Shown one piece after another: positions 25,724 to 34,121 of a stretch of 64,000 bases of DNA. Each line of letters starts with the position of its first letter. Within the stretch, counting starts at the first letter, position 1. The DNA comes from Candidatus Woesearchaeota archaeon (GTDB lineage Archaea > Nanobdellota > Nanobdellia > Woesearchaeales > UBA11576), in the NCBI GenBank assembly GCA_018675335.1, contig JABGYH010000009.1, positions 62,001 to 126,000 of the forward strand, given 5' to 3'. Under the pieces are notes generated by a model. The model searched no databases and had not been told where the DNA came from. It saw only the letters and a list, made by a program, of their open reading frames with translations. The position numbers and the translations under genes are program-made.

Positions 25724-27280
25724 TTATTCTTTAATCCCATAAATTGGATAATATTTCTCTTTAAAATAATTAATTAAATCAACATGAGTTAATTCACGAC
25801 CAGTTGCTTTTTTAATTATTTCAGGCGTGCTCATCGTGCGCCCATGTTTATGAATTTTTTCTCGCAACCAATTTCTAAATCCATCAAATTTTCCTTTAGA
25901 AAATTGTTTTTCAATATCAGGAATTTCTTTTTTGATTTGATTAAATAACATGGCAGAATACATCGTTCCAATTAAATAAGTTGGAAAATATCCTAAAAAT
26001 CCACTACTCCAATGAACATCTTGCAATACTCCTTCTGAATCATTACGAGGAGTAATTCCTAAATATTGTTTATATCTTTTATTCCACTCTTTTGGTAAAT
26101 ATTTTACTTTAATTTTTCCAGCAAATAAGTCTTTTTCAATCTCATATCTTATAATAATATGGATTGCATAAGTTACTTCATCTGCTTCAATTCTAATAAA
26201 TGAAGGTTCAACTTTATTTACTTGAAACAAAAATTCTTCAAATCCTAATTTTTTTAACTCAGGAAATTTAGCCGCAAATTTTTTCCAATAAAATTTCCAA
26301 AAAGGTTTTCCCCTCATTACTTGATTTTCCCAAATTCTTGATTGAGATTCATGAATACCAAATGATGGTGCATCACATAATGAGCCTCCGGAAAGATTTG
26401 CACCCATTCCGAGTTCATACAAAGCATGTCCCGATTCATGTGCAGTTGACGTAAATGAAAACAAAGGATCACTTTTTCTATACGCAGTTGTTTGACGCAC
26501 ATCATTATAAGACATCCTAGTAGTAAATGGGTGTACAGATTTATAATCAAAAAATCTATCAGGACAATCAACAATGTAGCTAATAACATCCGCAACTGCT
26601 TCTTTTTGTTTGTCTACTGAAAATTTAAGTTTTGCAAATTTATTTTTTTGTTGTTTATACTTTTTAGATGATTTAATTTTATTGATTATTTCAATTAATT
26701 CTTTCTTAAACTGATCAAATACAGGATCTATTTGAGCAATTGTTGTTCCCTCTTCATAATCTTGCAACAATACATCATACGCATTTCTTTTTGAATCAAT
26801 TAGTTTTGCTTCTTTTTTCTTCATAGCAACAACTTTTTCTAAATATGGCTTAAACAAACCATAATTCTTTTTTTCTCGTGCAACTTCCCAATAATGTTCT
26901 GATTCCGCAGATAATCTTGCAAAATCTTCAACATGTTTTTGAGGAATTTTACGTTGTTTTGATAAATCAATTTTAAATCTTTCAACTAAGGAACAATCAA
27001 TTTTAGAGAGTTGATTCTTATATTTAAACAAAAAATTAACAAGCGAATATAACTTTGAATCCGTAGCTTTTGAATGTGCAAGCACACCTAAATAAGCTAA
27101 TTGATCTCCTCGTTCTTCAACTGCAGAAACTGGCATTTGTGTTGCGCGATCCCAATGAAGTAATGCAGAAACACCAAGCAAAAGTTTTAACTCTTTATCT
27201 TTTTCTTTGAGTTCTTTAATTTTCGTAACAAGAATTTGTTTAGAAACTAATTTAGTTTTTGTTTTAGCTTTTAATTTCAT
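25724..27280 (-). CDS. M32 metallocarboxypeptidase (carboxypeptidase Taq type), 518 aa
   Basis: A soluble M32 peptidase: TSTAHESGHALYELGMG contains the HExxH zinc motif (about residue 265), and a downstream HESQSRIWEN supplies the third ligand region. ITPRNDSEGVLQDVHWSSG, also typical, lies near residue 400. Family members are about 500 residues and remove C-terminal residues broadly. The start is placed at the Met at 27278-27280 because AGAGGT is just upstream; 12 hydrophobic residues in frame before it lack support. The N-terminus is a basic Lys-rich segment. Likely role: intracellular peptide turnover. Confidence 0.85.
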   Translation of the reverse strand: MKLKAKTKTKLVSKQILVTKIKELKEKDKELKLLLGVSALLHWDRATQMPVSAVEERGDQLAYLGVLAHSKATDSKLYSLVNFLFKYKNQLSKIDCSLVERFKIDLSKQRKIPQKHVEDFARLSAESEHYWEVAREKKNYGLFKPYLEKVVAMKKKEAKLIDSKRNAYDVLLQDYEEGTTIAQIDPVFDQFKKELIEIINKIKSSKKYKQQKNKFAKLKFSVDKQKEAVADVISYIVDCPDRFFDYKSVHPFTTRMSYNDVRQTTAYRKSDPLFSFTSTAHESGHALYELGMGANLSGGSLCDAPSFGIHESQSRIWENQVMRGKPFWKFYWKKFAAKFPELKKLGFEEFLFQVNKVEPSFIRIEADEVTYAIHIIIRYEIEKDLFAGKIKVKYLPKEWNKRYKQYLGITPRNDSEGVLQDVHWSSGFLGYFPTYLIGTMYSAMLFNQIKKEIPDIEKQFSKGKFDGFRNWLREKIHKHGRTMSTPEIIKKATGRELTHVDLINYFKEKYYPIYGIKE

Positions 27281-27504
27281 TTTTACCTCTTTTATAATGA
27301 TGAATAAAATAATCAACCAACATTAATTAATATAATCAACCAAAATTATATTCATAATAATAAATTAGTATTTTAACCATTTATAATATTTTCTAATTTA
27401 AAAAATAAATTTATCACTCAACCAGTATTTAAAAAATAAACAAGCTAAACTTAATTGTAAAAAAACAAGAAGATCGCATAAACTAAATAATTACACTAAG
27501 CATA

Positions 27505-27819
27505 TCAATTTTTCTTTTGATATTTTTTCTTTTTCACAAACTTTTCATATTCTCCCAACATAAATTTATTATTTGGGCATTTTAACAGTTTACAAAAAGG
27601 TTTATGATGGCCCATTCGCCATTTTGCATTATGAAAATGACAAGGTTCATCAACTATTTTTTCACCTACAGGCAATTTATGAGGAAAATAATGAGGAGGA
27701 CAAAATCTAGTTTTACTAATTATTGTTTTATCAAGTATATTCATAAACCACGGTTCACCTTTTTTCTTAGGTTTTTTAAAACTTGATTTTTTATTAATTT
27801 TTTTTTCTTTTTTATTCAA
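27505..27819 (-). CDS. Cys/His-rich basic protein, 104 aa
   Basis: No family recognised. The N- and C-termini are Lys-rich. The central region carries FCPPHYFPHKL, a second cluster CHFHNAKWRMGHHKPFC and a final CP, in all four Cys and several His, as in small zinc-binding proteins. It sits 11 bases after nnrE on the same strand and could be co-transcribed. It may bind RNA or DNA given its charge; that is inference. Confidence 0.55.
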   Translation of the reverse strand: MNKKEKKINKKSSFKKPKKKGEPWFMNILDKTIISKTRFCPPHYFPHKLPVGEKIVDEPCHFHNAKWRMGHHKPFCKLLKCPNNKFMLGEYEKFVKKKKYQKKN

Positions 27820-27830
27820 ACTGCAATCAC

Positions 27831-28442
27831 CTAAAACACGCCAAGTCCAATATCTGCAACCACAACTTTTTTTCCAAACTGTTCTAGCCCAGGTTTTGTA
27901 TCATGAATAGCAATTATTAAATCTGCATTAATACTTTGTTCAGAATATTCTCCAGTATCAGGATTAACTCCTGTTGGAACATCAATTGAAATCTTTTCTA
28001 CTTTTCTTGAATTAATCCATTGAACTGCAGTGGTAATTGGTTCTCTTAATTCACCTTCAACACCAATGCCAAGTAATGCATCAACAACAACGTCACACTT
28101 CAAATCAGCAACCGATTTTACAAAAATTTCTTTGTTTTCTTCTTTTTGAATTTCATACAATCTTTTAAGATTAGTTTCTGCTTCAAATTTTAAACTACTT
28201 GCATCACCTATAAAACTTAATTTAACCTTATATCCACAGTCAGCCAAGTATCTTGCCGCAACAAAACCATCTCCACCATTATTGCCATGAAAACACATAA
28301 ATAAAATTCTTTGATCTTTATCATAACGTTTTTGAATTTCCTCAGAAATAGCCTCGCCTGCTTTTTCCATCAAGTCAAGTTTAGACATCCCATTTAATTC
28401 TGCTTGATTTTCTAATTCAATCATCTCAGCGGTTGTTATCAT
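27831..28442 (-). CDS. nnrE: NAD(P)H-hydrate epimerase
   Basis: The YjeF N-terminal (epimerase) family: start MITTAEMIELENQ, FHGNNGGDGFVAARYL (about 53-68), DVVVDALLGIGVEGE (about 114-128), and KISIDVPTGVNPDTGE (about 152-167). NnrE converts R- to S-NAD(P)HX so that NnrD (at 17.4 kb) can repair it. At 203 residues it is the stand-alone epimerase, not the fused Nnr. Probable leaderless start, with a TATA box at 28463-28475. Confidence 0.85.
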   Translation of the reverse strand: MITTAEMIELENQAELNGMSKLDLMEKAGEAISEEIQKRYDKDQRILFMCFHGNNGGDGFVAARYLADCGYKVKLSFIGDASSLKFEAETNLKRLYEIQKEENKEIFVKSVADLKCDVVVDALLGIGVEGELREPITTAVQWINSRKVEKISIDVPTGVNPDTGEYSEQSINADLIIAIHDTKPGLEQFGKKVVVADIGLGVF

Positions 28443-28462
28443 AATTTAAGAAAAAGTTTCAT

Positions 28463-28475
28463 TATTTATATATTT
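28463..28475 (-). promoter_or_regulatory. TATA box for nnrE
   Basis: AAATATATAAATA on the minus strand is about 27 bases upstream of ATG 28442. Confidence 0.45.
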
Positions 28476-28483
28476 TTAGAAAA

Positions 28484-30208
28484 CTACCTTGCTCGAGGTG
28501 CAAAATTTCTTAATTGCATTTGTACAAGTTTAGGTTTTTTTGCAGGACCTTTAACTCCCACATAATTTTGAGTTAAGGTGGGACTTGCATATAATCCAGA
28601 ATTAAATTGTCCTGCCTTACCCGCATATGCACTTGATGCTTCATAATACCCATCAGGTTTAATTTTCCCATTCATAGCAAGTTTATGTGCTTTACTAATT
28701 CCTCTACTGTATGCAAGTTTTATCCATAATTCTTTCATTTCAGGAGGTTGTAATTTAGAATATGCTTTTTTGAATTTCAATCCCAATTTAGAATCATCTC
28801 CTTCAGAATAGTCTTCAAATCTATAATCTAAATAATTCAAAAATGCTCCAGCAGATGCCGCATTAAATGAATTTCTATACGCAACATTTTGCCAAACATC
28901 TTCAACTGCAGTTGCAACTGTTTTTGAATCATACTGTTTTAATACAGAACCAGGATTTAACAAATCAAATAAATCCTCAGGATTATCTGAATTTCTCGCA
29001 AGTACTATTTTTAATGTTTGACTGAATTCTTCATTATCGTATTTTGCAAGTTGTTGATAAAAATGAGATACTTGTTTTTGACTTCTGCCATGAGTTAAAT
29101 TAATTACCCGTTCAACATATCCTTTAAGTGAAGATAAGTATCTATTAACTTGTCGATCTTGTTTTCCTTCAAGTCTTAACTGCGCATAAATTTCACTTCC
29201 TGCAGGCCAAACTTTTTTACTTTTAATTGTAGCAGTATTAGTTTCCATTTCAAGATTCACTAAATCTTTTAAATCAAACACTGCTTGATTAATATCTCTT
29301 AAATCTAAAAGTAGAGTTGAATCACCAAATAATAAATCAAAGTGAGGCGCAACACAAGCACCATACATTTCACGAAATCCCCTTGATTTACTACTTTGAG
29401 AAATTAATGTTTTGGTAAGTTCTACAGGTGCTTCTTTTTTTAATTGCCAAGGCCCACAAGCACCAACTGAATTACACCCATCATGTTTTCCCACATAAGT
29501 TCCACCTTTAGTTTCTTGCCAAAGTATTCCTTCCAAAAATAATGGATCAATAGTGCTGTTACAAGCTTGCGCATATTCGATGTTAGTATAAAATTTAGGA
29601 TAGATTAAATCTCTAAGTTTATTATTCATAATATAATGTTTAACTTCTTTAGGAGTCCACTGAGTTCCTTTTGCAATTCTTTTAAGTTCAGCATCAGATA
29701 AAACAAAAAAGTCTCCTTCAACTTCCATTTGTAGCCCGTATTTCAAAAAAAATTCATGCAAATTCATATCTTCAAGATCTTTTGCTACTTGCACAGGTTT
29801 GAACTGTTGCATATTATCAGAAATTGATTTTGCACTCAAATCAAAGTCATCTATTTTTGGTTCAGGTAATTCAAGATTGGGTTCTAAAAAAGTAGTACTA
29901 TCTGAACCGGCAGACCCGAGTAATTTATTAAATTCAAAACTAGCACTGCTTTCTAATTGAGTAGTATCAACGGTTCGAACTTGAGCTTGATTTGATTTTA
30001 AATCAGGAACTTGAATTTGATCATCCACACCAGATCCACCACCAAATAAAGAACTAAAAGCAATTTTTGCTGCTAAACCTACTATAGCATAAGGATACAC
30101 CTTTCGCGGATTAAGAAGTCTTTCTCTCACCACTTTTTGATATATTGTTCTTACTAGCCCCATAATATCAAAACGCTTGAATTTTTCATCATATTTAAAT
30201 GTTTCCAT
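28484..30208 (-). CDS. Membrane-anchored lysozyme-like (SLT-type) protein, 574 aa
   Basis: A basic N-terminal segment precedes a hydrophobic stretch (YAIVGLAAKIAFSSLF, about 41-56), a probable membrane anchor. Residues about 215-255 carry LFLEGILWQETKGG followed by NSVGACGPWQL, the Glu and G-x2-G-x2-Q pattern of lytic transglycosylases and goose-type lysozymes, with Cys in place of some residues (two Cys may form a disulfide). Downstream (about 440-470) the YRNSFNAASAGAFLNYL segment resembles the YN-x-G end of that fold. Archaea lack murein, so the target is unclear: pseudomurein, cell-surface glycans or other bacteria are options. TATA box at 30244-30254. Confidence 0.65.
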   Translation of the reverse strand: METFKYDEKFKRFDIMGLVRTIYQKVVRERLLNPRKVYPYAIVGLAAKIAFSSLFGGGSGVDDQIQVPDLKSNQAQVRTVDTTQLESSASFEFNKLLGSAGSDSTTFLEPNLELPEPKIDDFDLSAKSISDNMQQFKPVQVAKDLEDMNLHEFFLKYGLQMEVEGDFFVLSDAELKRIAKGTQWTPKEVKHYIMNNKLRDLIYPKFYTNIEYAQACNSTIDPLFLEGILWQETKGGTYVGKHDGCNSVGACGPWQLKKEAPVELTKTLISQSSKSRGFREMYGACVAPHFDLLFGDSTLLLDLRDINQAVFDLKDLVNLEMETNTATIKSKKVWPAGSEIYAQLRLEGKQDRQVNRYLSSLKGYVERVINLTHGRSQKQVSHFYQQLAKYDNEEFSQTLKIVLARNSDNPEDLFDLLNPGSVLKQYDSKTVATAVEDVWQNVAYRNSFNAASAGAFLNYLDYRFEDYSEGDDSKLGLKFKKAYSKLQPPEMKELWIKLAYSRGISKAHKLAMNGKIKPDGYYEASSAYAGKAGQFNSGLYASPTLTQNYVGVKGPAKKPKLVQMQLRNFAPRAR

Positions 30209-30243
30209 TAATTACCACTGCAAAGTGACTAAATAACCAAAAA

Positions 30244-30254
30244 GCTTATAAATA
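30244..30254 (-). promoter_or_regulatory. TATA box for the lysozyme-like gene
   Basis: TATTTATAAGC on the minus strand is about 40 bases before ATG 30208, implying a short leader. Confidence 0.4.
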
Positions 30255-30313
30255 GGTAAAACCATCAGAATAACCAACGCCACAAATATAAAAAAAATAT
30301 AAAAAAAACAATT

Positions 30314-31234
30314 TCATTTTCTTAACACAAATTTAATTCGATCACCCTCAAAAAGTTCATGGTCAAGACCCACTTGTTGATGATCAAATTTGACACTACC
30401 CCCAACAACAACAGCACAAATAAAATTTTCTAAAAAATCTTTATGCACTTTTGTTGCAAGGTCTTTAATCATAGCACCAGATTCAATTGCCAAAGGAAGT
30501 TCATTATTTTCAGTATAAACCCTCATAAGTCCAGTCAAGTCCCACAACTTTTCTTTCAATACATCTAAATTTTTATTAAGCTTAACCGATACGGGTAGTA
30601 CTTTATAGCCTTCACGAACTAATTTTTCATAATTTTTCTTCGATCCTGGCAAATCTGCTTTATTCCCTACAATCAACAATGGTTTATCAATATTAGATTT
30701 AGTTAATTCAAACAAAATCTCAGTTAATTCTCTAACAGATCTTGACAAATCACACATTAGCACAAGTCCATCTGCTTCACGTATCACTCCAAGGAGTCTC
30801 TTCCCTCCTCCGCGATCTTCACTCGCACCTTTAATCAAACCAGGTATTTCAACTAATTGAATCTCTATTCCATCGTAAATTAATGTCGAAGGTATCGGTT
30901 TTAATGTTGTGAATGCATAATTTGCTATTTTGATTTGTTTGTCAGTCAAGTGTTTAATCAATGAACTTTTCCCAATATTGGGAGGTCCAACAAGCATTAT
31001 TTGCGCTTCACCTTCTCGCTTAATACCTAACCAATCTCGATGTCTCACCTTACTTCGAATCTTTGTTCCTTCAATTAACTGCTTAACCCAATTTCTTAGA
31101 TCTGCATAAGGTCCACTCGAATAATTAGGGAGTTCAGATAATGCTTTTTTCAATTCTTTTGTTCTTTGATTTCCAAATTTATCTTTTATTCTTTCTTGAA
31201 TTAATTTTTTTTGAACATGATGCGGCATCGGCAT
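30314..31234 (-). CDS. OBG/DRG-type GTPase with TGS domain, 306 aa
   Basis: The G motifs are clear: G1 VGPPNIGKSSLI (about 82-93), G3 VEIPGLIKGASEDRGGGKRLLG, G4 VGNKAD and G5 PVSVK. A TGS-like domain (about 250-306) ends with DHELFEGDRIKFVLRK, which is typical of DRG. DRG/Rbg GTPases bind ribosomes and are found in all archaea. The start at 31232-31234 is chosen because AAGGTGATA lies immediately upstream; 37 hydrophobic residues in frame before it are unsupported. The normal DRG length is about 360 residues; this one is short at the N-terminus. Confidence 0.85.
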   Translation of the reverse strand: MPMPHHVQKKLIQERIKDKFGNQRTKELKKALSELPNYSSGPYADLRNWVKQLIEGTKIRSKVRHRDWLGIKREGEAQIMLVGPPNIGKSSLIKHLTDKQIKIANYAFTTLKPIPSTLIYDGIEIQLVEIPGLIKGASEDRGGGKRLLGVIREADGLVLMCDLSRSVRELTEILFELTKSNIDKPLLIVGNKADLPGSKKNYEKLVREGYKVLPVSVKLNKNLDVLKEKLWDLTGLMRVYTENNELPLAIESGAMIKDLATKVHKDFLENFICAVVVGGSVKFDHQQVGLDHELFEGDRIKFVLRK

Positions 31235-31603
31235 ACTTATCACCTTTTCTAGTTGTTTATCCTCCAAAATACAACAAAAAAAGAAAGATTTTGACATAAG
31301 TCTTAGAAAAAACTGCACAATAGCAATCAATCTAAAAATAATCATTCGCGTAGCCTTAGTAAAAAAATACCAAACAACAAAATTGAAGTTAACGAAAATA
31401 AAACTGCAAATTTTAGTTTCATCTCAAAAGTTTAAGAACAAAATAAACAAAAATCAAATCAACAAAAACTAAAGAGCTAAAGCTACGCAGAAATTATACC
31501 TGCAGCAGCATTTGCTTTAAAAGAAATAAATACGAAAAACAATTTAACAAAATCAATAATTCTAGTTTTTGATTGATTTGTTAAACTCATAAAAATAAAA
31601 AAA

Positions 31604-31643
31604 GTCGAAATAGTATTTAAGAGTTTTGATCCCTATTCTCGAC
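31604..31643 (-). terminator. Hairpin followed by T-run (minus strand)
   Basis: On the minus strand GTCG..AATAG and CTATT..CGAC pair around a 19-base loop and are followed by TTTTTTTATTTTT. This is a Rho-independent-like terminator shape, unusual here because archaeal genes in this window end in bare T-runs. It could end a short RNA transcribed leftward from the A/T-rich stretch. Confidence 0.4.
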
Positions 31644-31812
31644 GACAGAATAAAAAATAAAACAATCAAATATACAATAAAATAATTTATATTATAAAAA
31701 AATAAATAAAATATTATAAAAAAAATATAATATAATAATAAAACATTATAATAATATAATATAAGGAAAGAAAATGTTTCTACCAAATAAAAATAACAAG
31801 TTACAAAAAAGA

Positions 31813-31826
31813 AATATTTATAAATA
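31813..31826 (+). promoter_or_regulatory. Orphan TATA box before candidate RNA
   Basis: AATATTTATAAATA with no protein start at the expected distance. A transcript would begin near 31842, at the left end of the GC-richer stretch. Confidence 0.4.
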
Positions 31827-31841
31827 ATGAAAACTTCGGTT

Positions 31842-31975
31842 TATTTTGTGATTGCTATGGTATATGGAATGATTAATCAATGATACAGCCCATTCGCCTA
31901 GCTTTATTTGTTTTCTACCGCGGCCAAGTTTTGAAAGACACGACGACGCTCTAACAAAACTTAAAATTCATTTTT
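31842..31975 (+). ncRNA. Candidate structured non-coding RNA
   Basis: The stretch is visibly richer in G and C than its surroundings and has no long open frame. It begins about 25 bases after an orphan TATA box, contains the palindrome TGATTAATCA, a CCGCGG core, and the pair AAGTTTTG / CAAAACTT enclosing a GC-rich loop, and runs into ATTTTTTTGGG. Orientation is not certain: the minus strand has its own TATA-like site near 31990. It does not match SRP RNA, RNase P RNA, tRNA or box C/D RNA in any motif I know. Could also be a regulatory region of the ABC operon. Confidence 0.35.
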
Positions 31976-32117
31976 TTGGGTTGTTTCAAATTTATACGAC
32001 TATTAGAGTGATTAATGTCTCACAAATTAATTTTAAAGCAGATGAATGCTTTTAAATTTTCAAAAAATATGATTAAAAAGATTAAAAATTAAACAAAAAT
32101 TATCACAGGTGATTATT

Positions 32118-33167
32118 ATGAAATCATACAAACCCCAAACAAACAAAGGAAAAAAAACAAAGACAGTTGTCATTGCAGTTGATGACTTAAAAAAAACCTA
32201 CAAAACTCACAAAAGAGATGAAGGTTTATGGAATGCAGTTAAAAGTATTTTTAATCGCGTCTATGAATACAAACAAGCTTTGAAAAGTGTAAGTTTTGAA
32301 ATTAAAAAAGGCGAAATTGTAGGACTTATAGGACCCAATGGTGCAGGTAAGTCAACCACAATTAAAACTCTTTCAGGAGTTCTTTTCCCAACTGAAGGAA
32401 AAGTTACAGTATTAGGTTATACTCCTTGGAAAAATCGAGTTAAATATGTTGAAAATATAGGTGTTGTTTTCGGTCAAAAACCTCAACTCATGTGGGATTT
32501 ACCACCAGTAGACTCTTTTGCGTTAAGTAAAGAACTGTTTGACATCCCAAAAAAGGAATTCGAAAATAGACTCAAAAAAATGACAAAATTATTAGGAGTA
32601 ACTTCAATTACAAATACGCCAGTAAGAGATCTTTCATTAGGAGAAAGAATGAAGTGCAAAATAATTAATGCATTACTTCACAACCCTAAACTTGTTTTCC
32701 TTGACGAGCCAAGCATCGGACTAGATGTAATTGCTAAAGATTTGCTAAGAGATTTCATACTTGACATAAACAAACGAGAAAAAACAACTTTTGTAGTAAC
32801 AACTCACGACATGCAGGATATTGAACGACTTTGTAAACGAATAATTATTATTAATCATGGAATAATTGTTTATGACGGATTATTAGATACAATTAAGAAA
32901 AAATATCTTAATTCGAAAATAATTCATGTAAAGTCTGAAAGTCCAGTTAAAGGATTTAAGATGAAAGGTTGTAAAATAATCAGTCAAGAAAAATATGAAT
33001 TAAAGATCGAAGTAAATACAAAGACAACTCATATCAAAAATGCAATTGATAAGTTATTAAAACTGTTTGAATGCGCAGATTTGATTATTGAGGATCCCCC
33101 TATTGAAGAAATTATTCAAAAGATCTTTAGTGAAAAAAATCAAGGAAAGATTACAGTAGATAATTAA
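32118..33167 (+). CDS. ABC-2 exporter ATP-binding subunit (COG4586-type), 349 aa
   Basis: The ATPase of a three-gene exporter. Walker A is IGPNGAGKSTTIK (about 75-87), signature LSLGERMK (about 178-185), Walker B KLVFLDEPSIGLD (about 195-207) with the D-loop, and H-loop THDMQD. An N-terminal extension with LWNAVKSIF before the first ATPase strand fits the COG4586 subfamily, which pairs with two ABC-2 permeases. ATG 32118 is preceded by AGGTGAT at 32107-32113; a GTG inside that site in the same frame was not used. About 100 residues follow the ATPase core. Substrate unknown. Confidence 0.9.
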   Translation: MKSYKPQTNKGKKTKTVVIAVDDLKKTYKTHKRDEGLWNAVKSIFNRVYEYKQALKSVSFEIKKGEIVGLIGPNGAGKSTTIKTLSGVLFPTEGKVTVLGYTPWKNRVKYVENIGVVFGQKPQLMWDLPPVDSFALSKELFDIPKKEFENRLKKMTKLLGVTSITNTPVRDLSLGERMKCKIINALLHNPKLVFLDEPSIGLDVIAKDLLRDFILDINKREKTTFVVTTHDMQDIERLCKRIIIINHGIIVYDGLLDTIKKKYLNSKIIHVKSESPVKGFKMKGCKIISQEKYELKIEVNTKTTHIKNAIDKLLKLFECADLIIEDPPIEEIIQKIFSEKNQGKITVDN

Positions 33168-33179
33168 CACACCGCAAAG

Positions 33180-33248
33180 GATAAATCAATTTAATTGCAG
33201 TTTTCAAAAAACAAAAAAAACAATTGATTACTGCAAAACTGATTTATC
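33180..33248 (+). other. Long intercistronic hairpin in the ABC operon
   Basis: GATAAATCA (33180-33188) pairs with TGATTTATC (33240-33248), and inside it TTGCAGT (33195-33201) with ACTGCAA (33230-33236). The two stems are co-axial, with a 28-base A-rich loop. It lies between the ATPase stop and the first permease. A role in mRNA processing, stability or lowered downstream expression is possible. Confidence 0.5.
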
Positions 33249-33271
33249 TATTTAATTATTAAAAAAGAAAA

Positions 33272-34120
33272 ATGACATTTAAACAAACGAAAGAAAAACT
33301 AAGAAGAGAATGGCAAAAAAGCACAGGAACTGTTTTTGCAGGAATAAAAATTGCACTTGCGTATAAGTTTGAGTTTTTTATTGCATTAGTTACAACTCCA
33401 ATCTCTTTGTTTATCTTTTACTTTTTATGGAAATCAATTTATGCATTTTCAGAAGTTTCAATAATAAGAGGATACACATTTGAAGAACTAGTAACTTATT
33501 TTGTGCTGAGCATGATTGTTAGTTTCTTTGTATGGAGTGATGTTGATGCATGGTTAGAACATGAAATTGTAAAAGGTAATATGGTTGGTTGGTTACTTAG
33601 ACCTATTAGCTATCTTCGTAATGAGTTTTGTTTTGAAACTGGTTTGAAGATGTTAAGTTTTGCAATTCAAGCAGTGCCAATCGCAATAGGTGCACATTTT
33701 ATCCTGGATTTAAATTTCACATCCTGGATTTATTTAGGAATTAGCGCATTTACAGTACTAGTTGCATCATTAATTATTTTCCTAATTAGTTTTTTAATTG
33801 GTACTTGTGCTTTTTGGTTACAGCGTATTCGCGGTGTTCGAAGACTTAAGCGAGGATTTATTTTATTGTTAAGCGGAGGTTTACTTCCTTTAACATTTTT
33901 CCCAAGTTGGTGGGAAAACATATCACATTTCCTTCCATTTGAATATATGCGATTTGTCCCAATTAACATTTATTTAGGCAAATATACATTTACTGGAGCA
34001 GGATTTGAAAATATCCTAATAGTTGTAGGAGTTCAAGTGGCATGGGCCTTATTTTTATACATTTGTGCTAAGATTTTATGGAAGTCTGCAATTAAAAAGT
34101 TTTCAGGATCAGGTGCTTAA
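33272..34120 (+). CDS. ABC-2 exporter permease 1, 282 aa
   Basis: Six membrane helices (about 35-55, 70-90, 118-140, 148-170, 185-210, 245-268) with short loops and a charged start. The arrangement and segments such as LFIFYFLWKSIYAFS and GWLLRPISYL fit the ABC-2 permeases that accompany COG4586 ATPases (COG4587/COG3694 pair). The second permease starts one base after its stop, so they are coupled. A 12-base sequence ATCCTGGATTTA occurs twice, 20 bases apart, in different frames; probably chance. Confidence 0.8.
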   Translation: MTFKQTKEKLRREWQKSTGTVFAGIKIALAYKFEFFIALVTTPISLFIFYFLWKSIYAFSEVSIIRGYTFEELVTYFVLSMIVSFFVWSDVDAWLEHEIVKGNMVGWLLRPISYLRNEFCFETGLKMLSFAIQAVPIAIGAHFILDLNFTSWIYLGISAFTVLVASLIIFLISFLIGTCAFWLQRIRGVRRLKRGFILLLSGGLLPLTFFPSWWENISHFLPFEYMRFVPINIYLGKYTFTGAGFENILIVVGVQVAWALFLYICAKILWKSAIKKFSGSGA

Positions 34121-34121
34121 A

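Larger units (their letters stand above)
31235..32117. other. Long gene-poor gap between DRG GTPase (-) and ABC exporter (+)
   Basis: Nearly 900 bases without a convincing protein gene. It holds poly-A/T-rich sequence (31660-31765 is nearly pure A/T), a hairpin with T-run on the minus strand at 31604-31643, a TATA box at 31813-31826 followed by a moderately GC-rich stretch (31842-31975), and a second TATA-like GTATAAATT on the minus strand near 31990-32000. A minus-strand frame of 74 residues (31562-31786) is low-complexity Ile/Phe/Tyr and was rejected. Confidence 0.5.

Noticed and set aside
31562-31786. 74-residue minus-strand frame
   Set aside because: Low-complexity Ile/Phe/Tyr sequence from A/T-rich DNA; no family and no ribosome binding site.
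31842-31975. SRP RNA, RNase P RNA, tRNA or box C/D RNA
   Set aside because: Conserved motifs for these (GGAA loop pair, P4 sequences, T-loop GTTC, C box RUGAUGA with CUGA) are not seen.
33701-33732. Duplicated ATCCTGGATTTA within the first ABC permease
   Set aside because: The two copies lie in different reading frames, so the repeat is probably chance and not a protein repeat.
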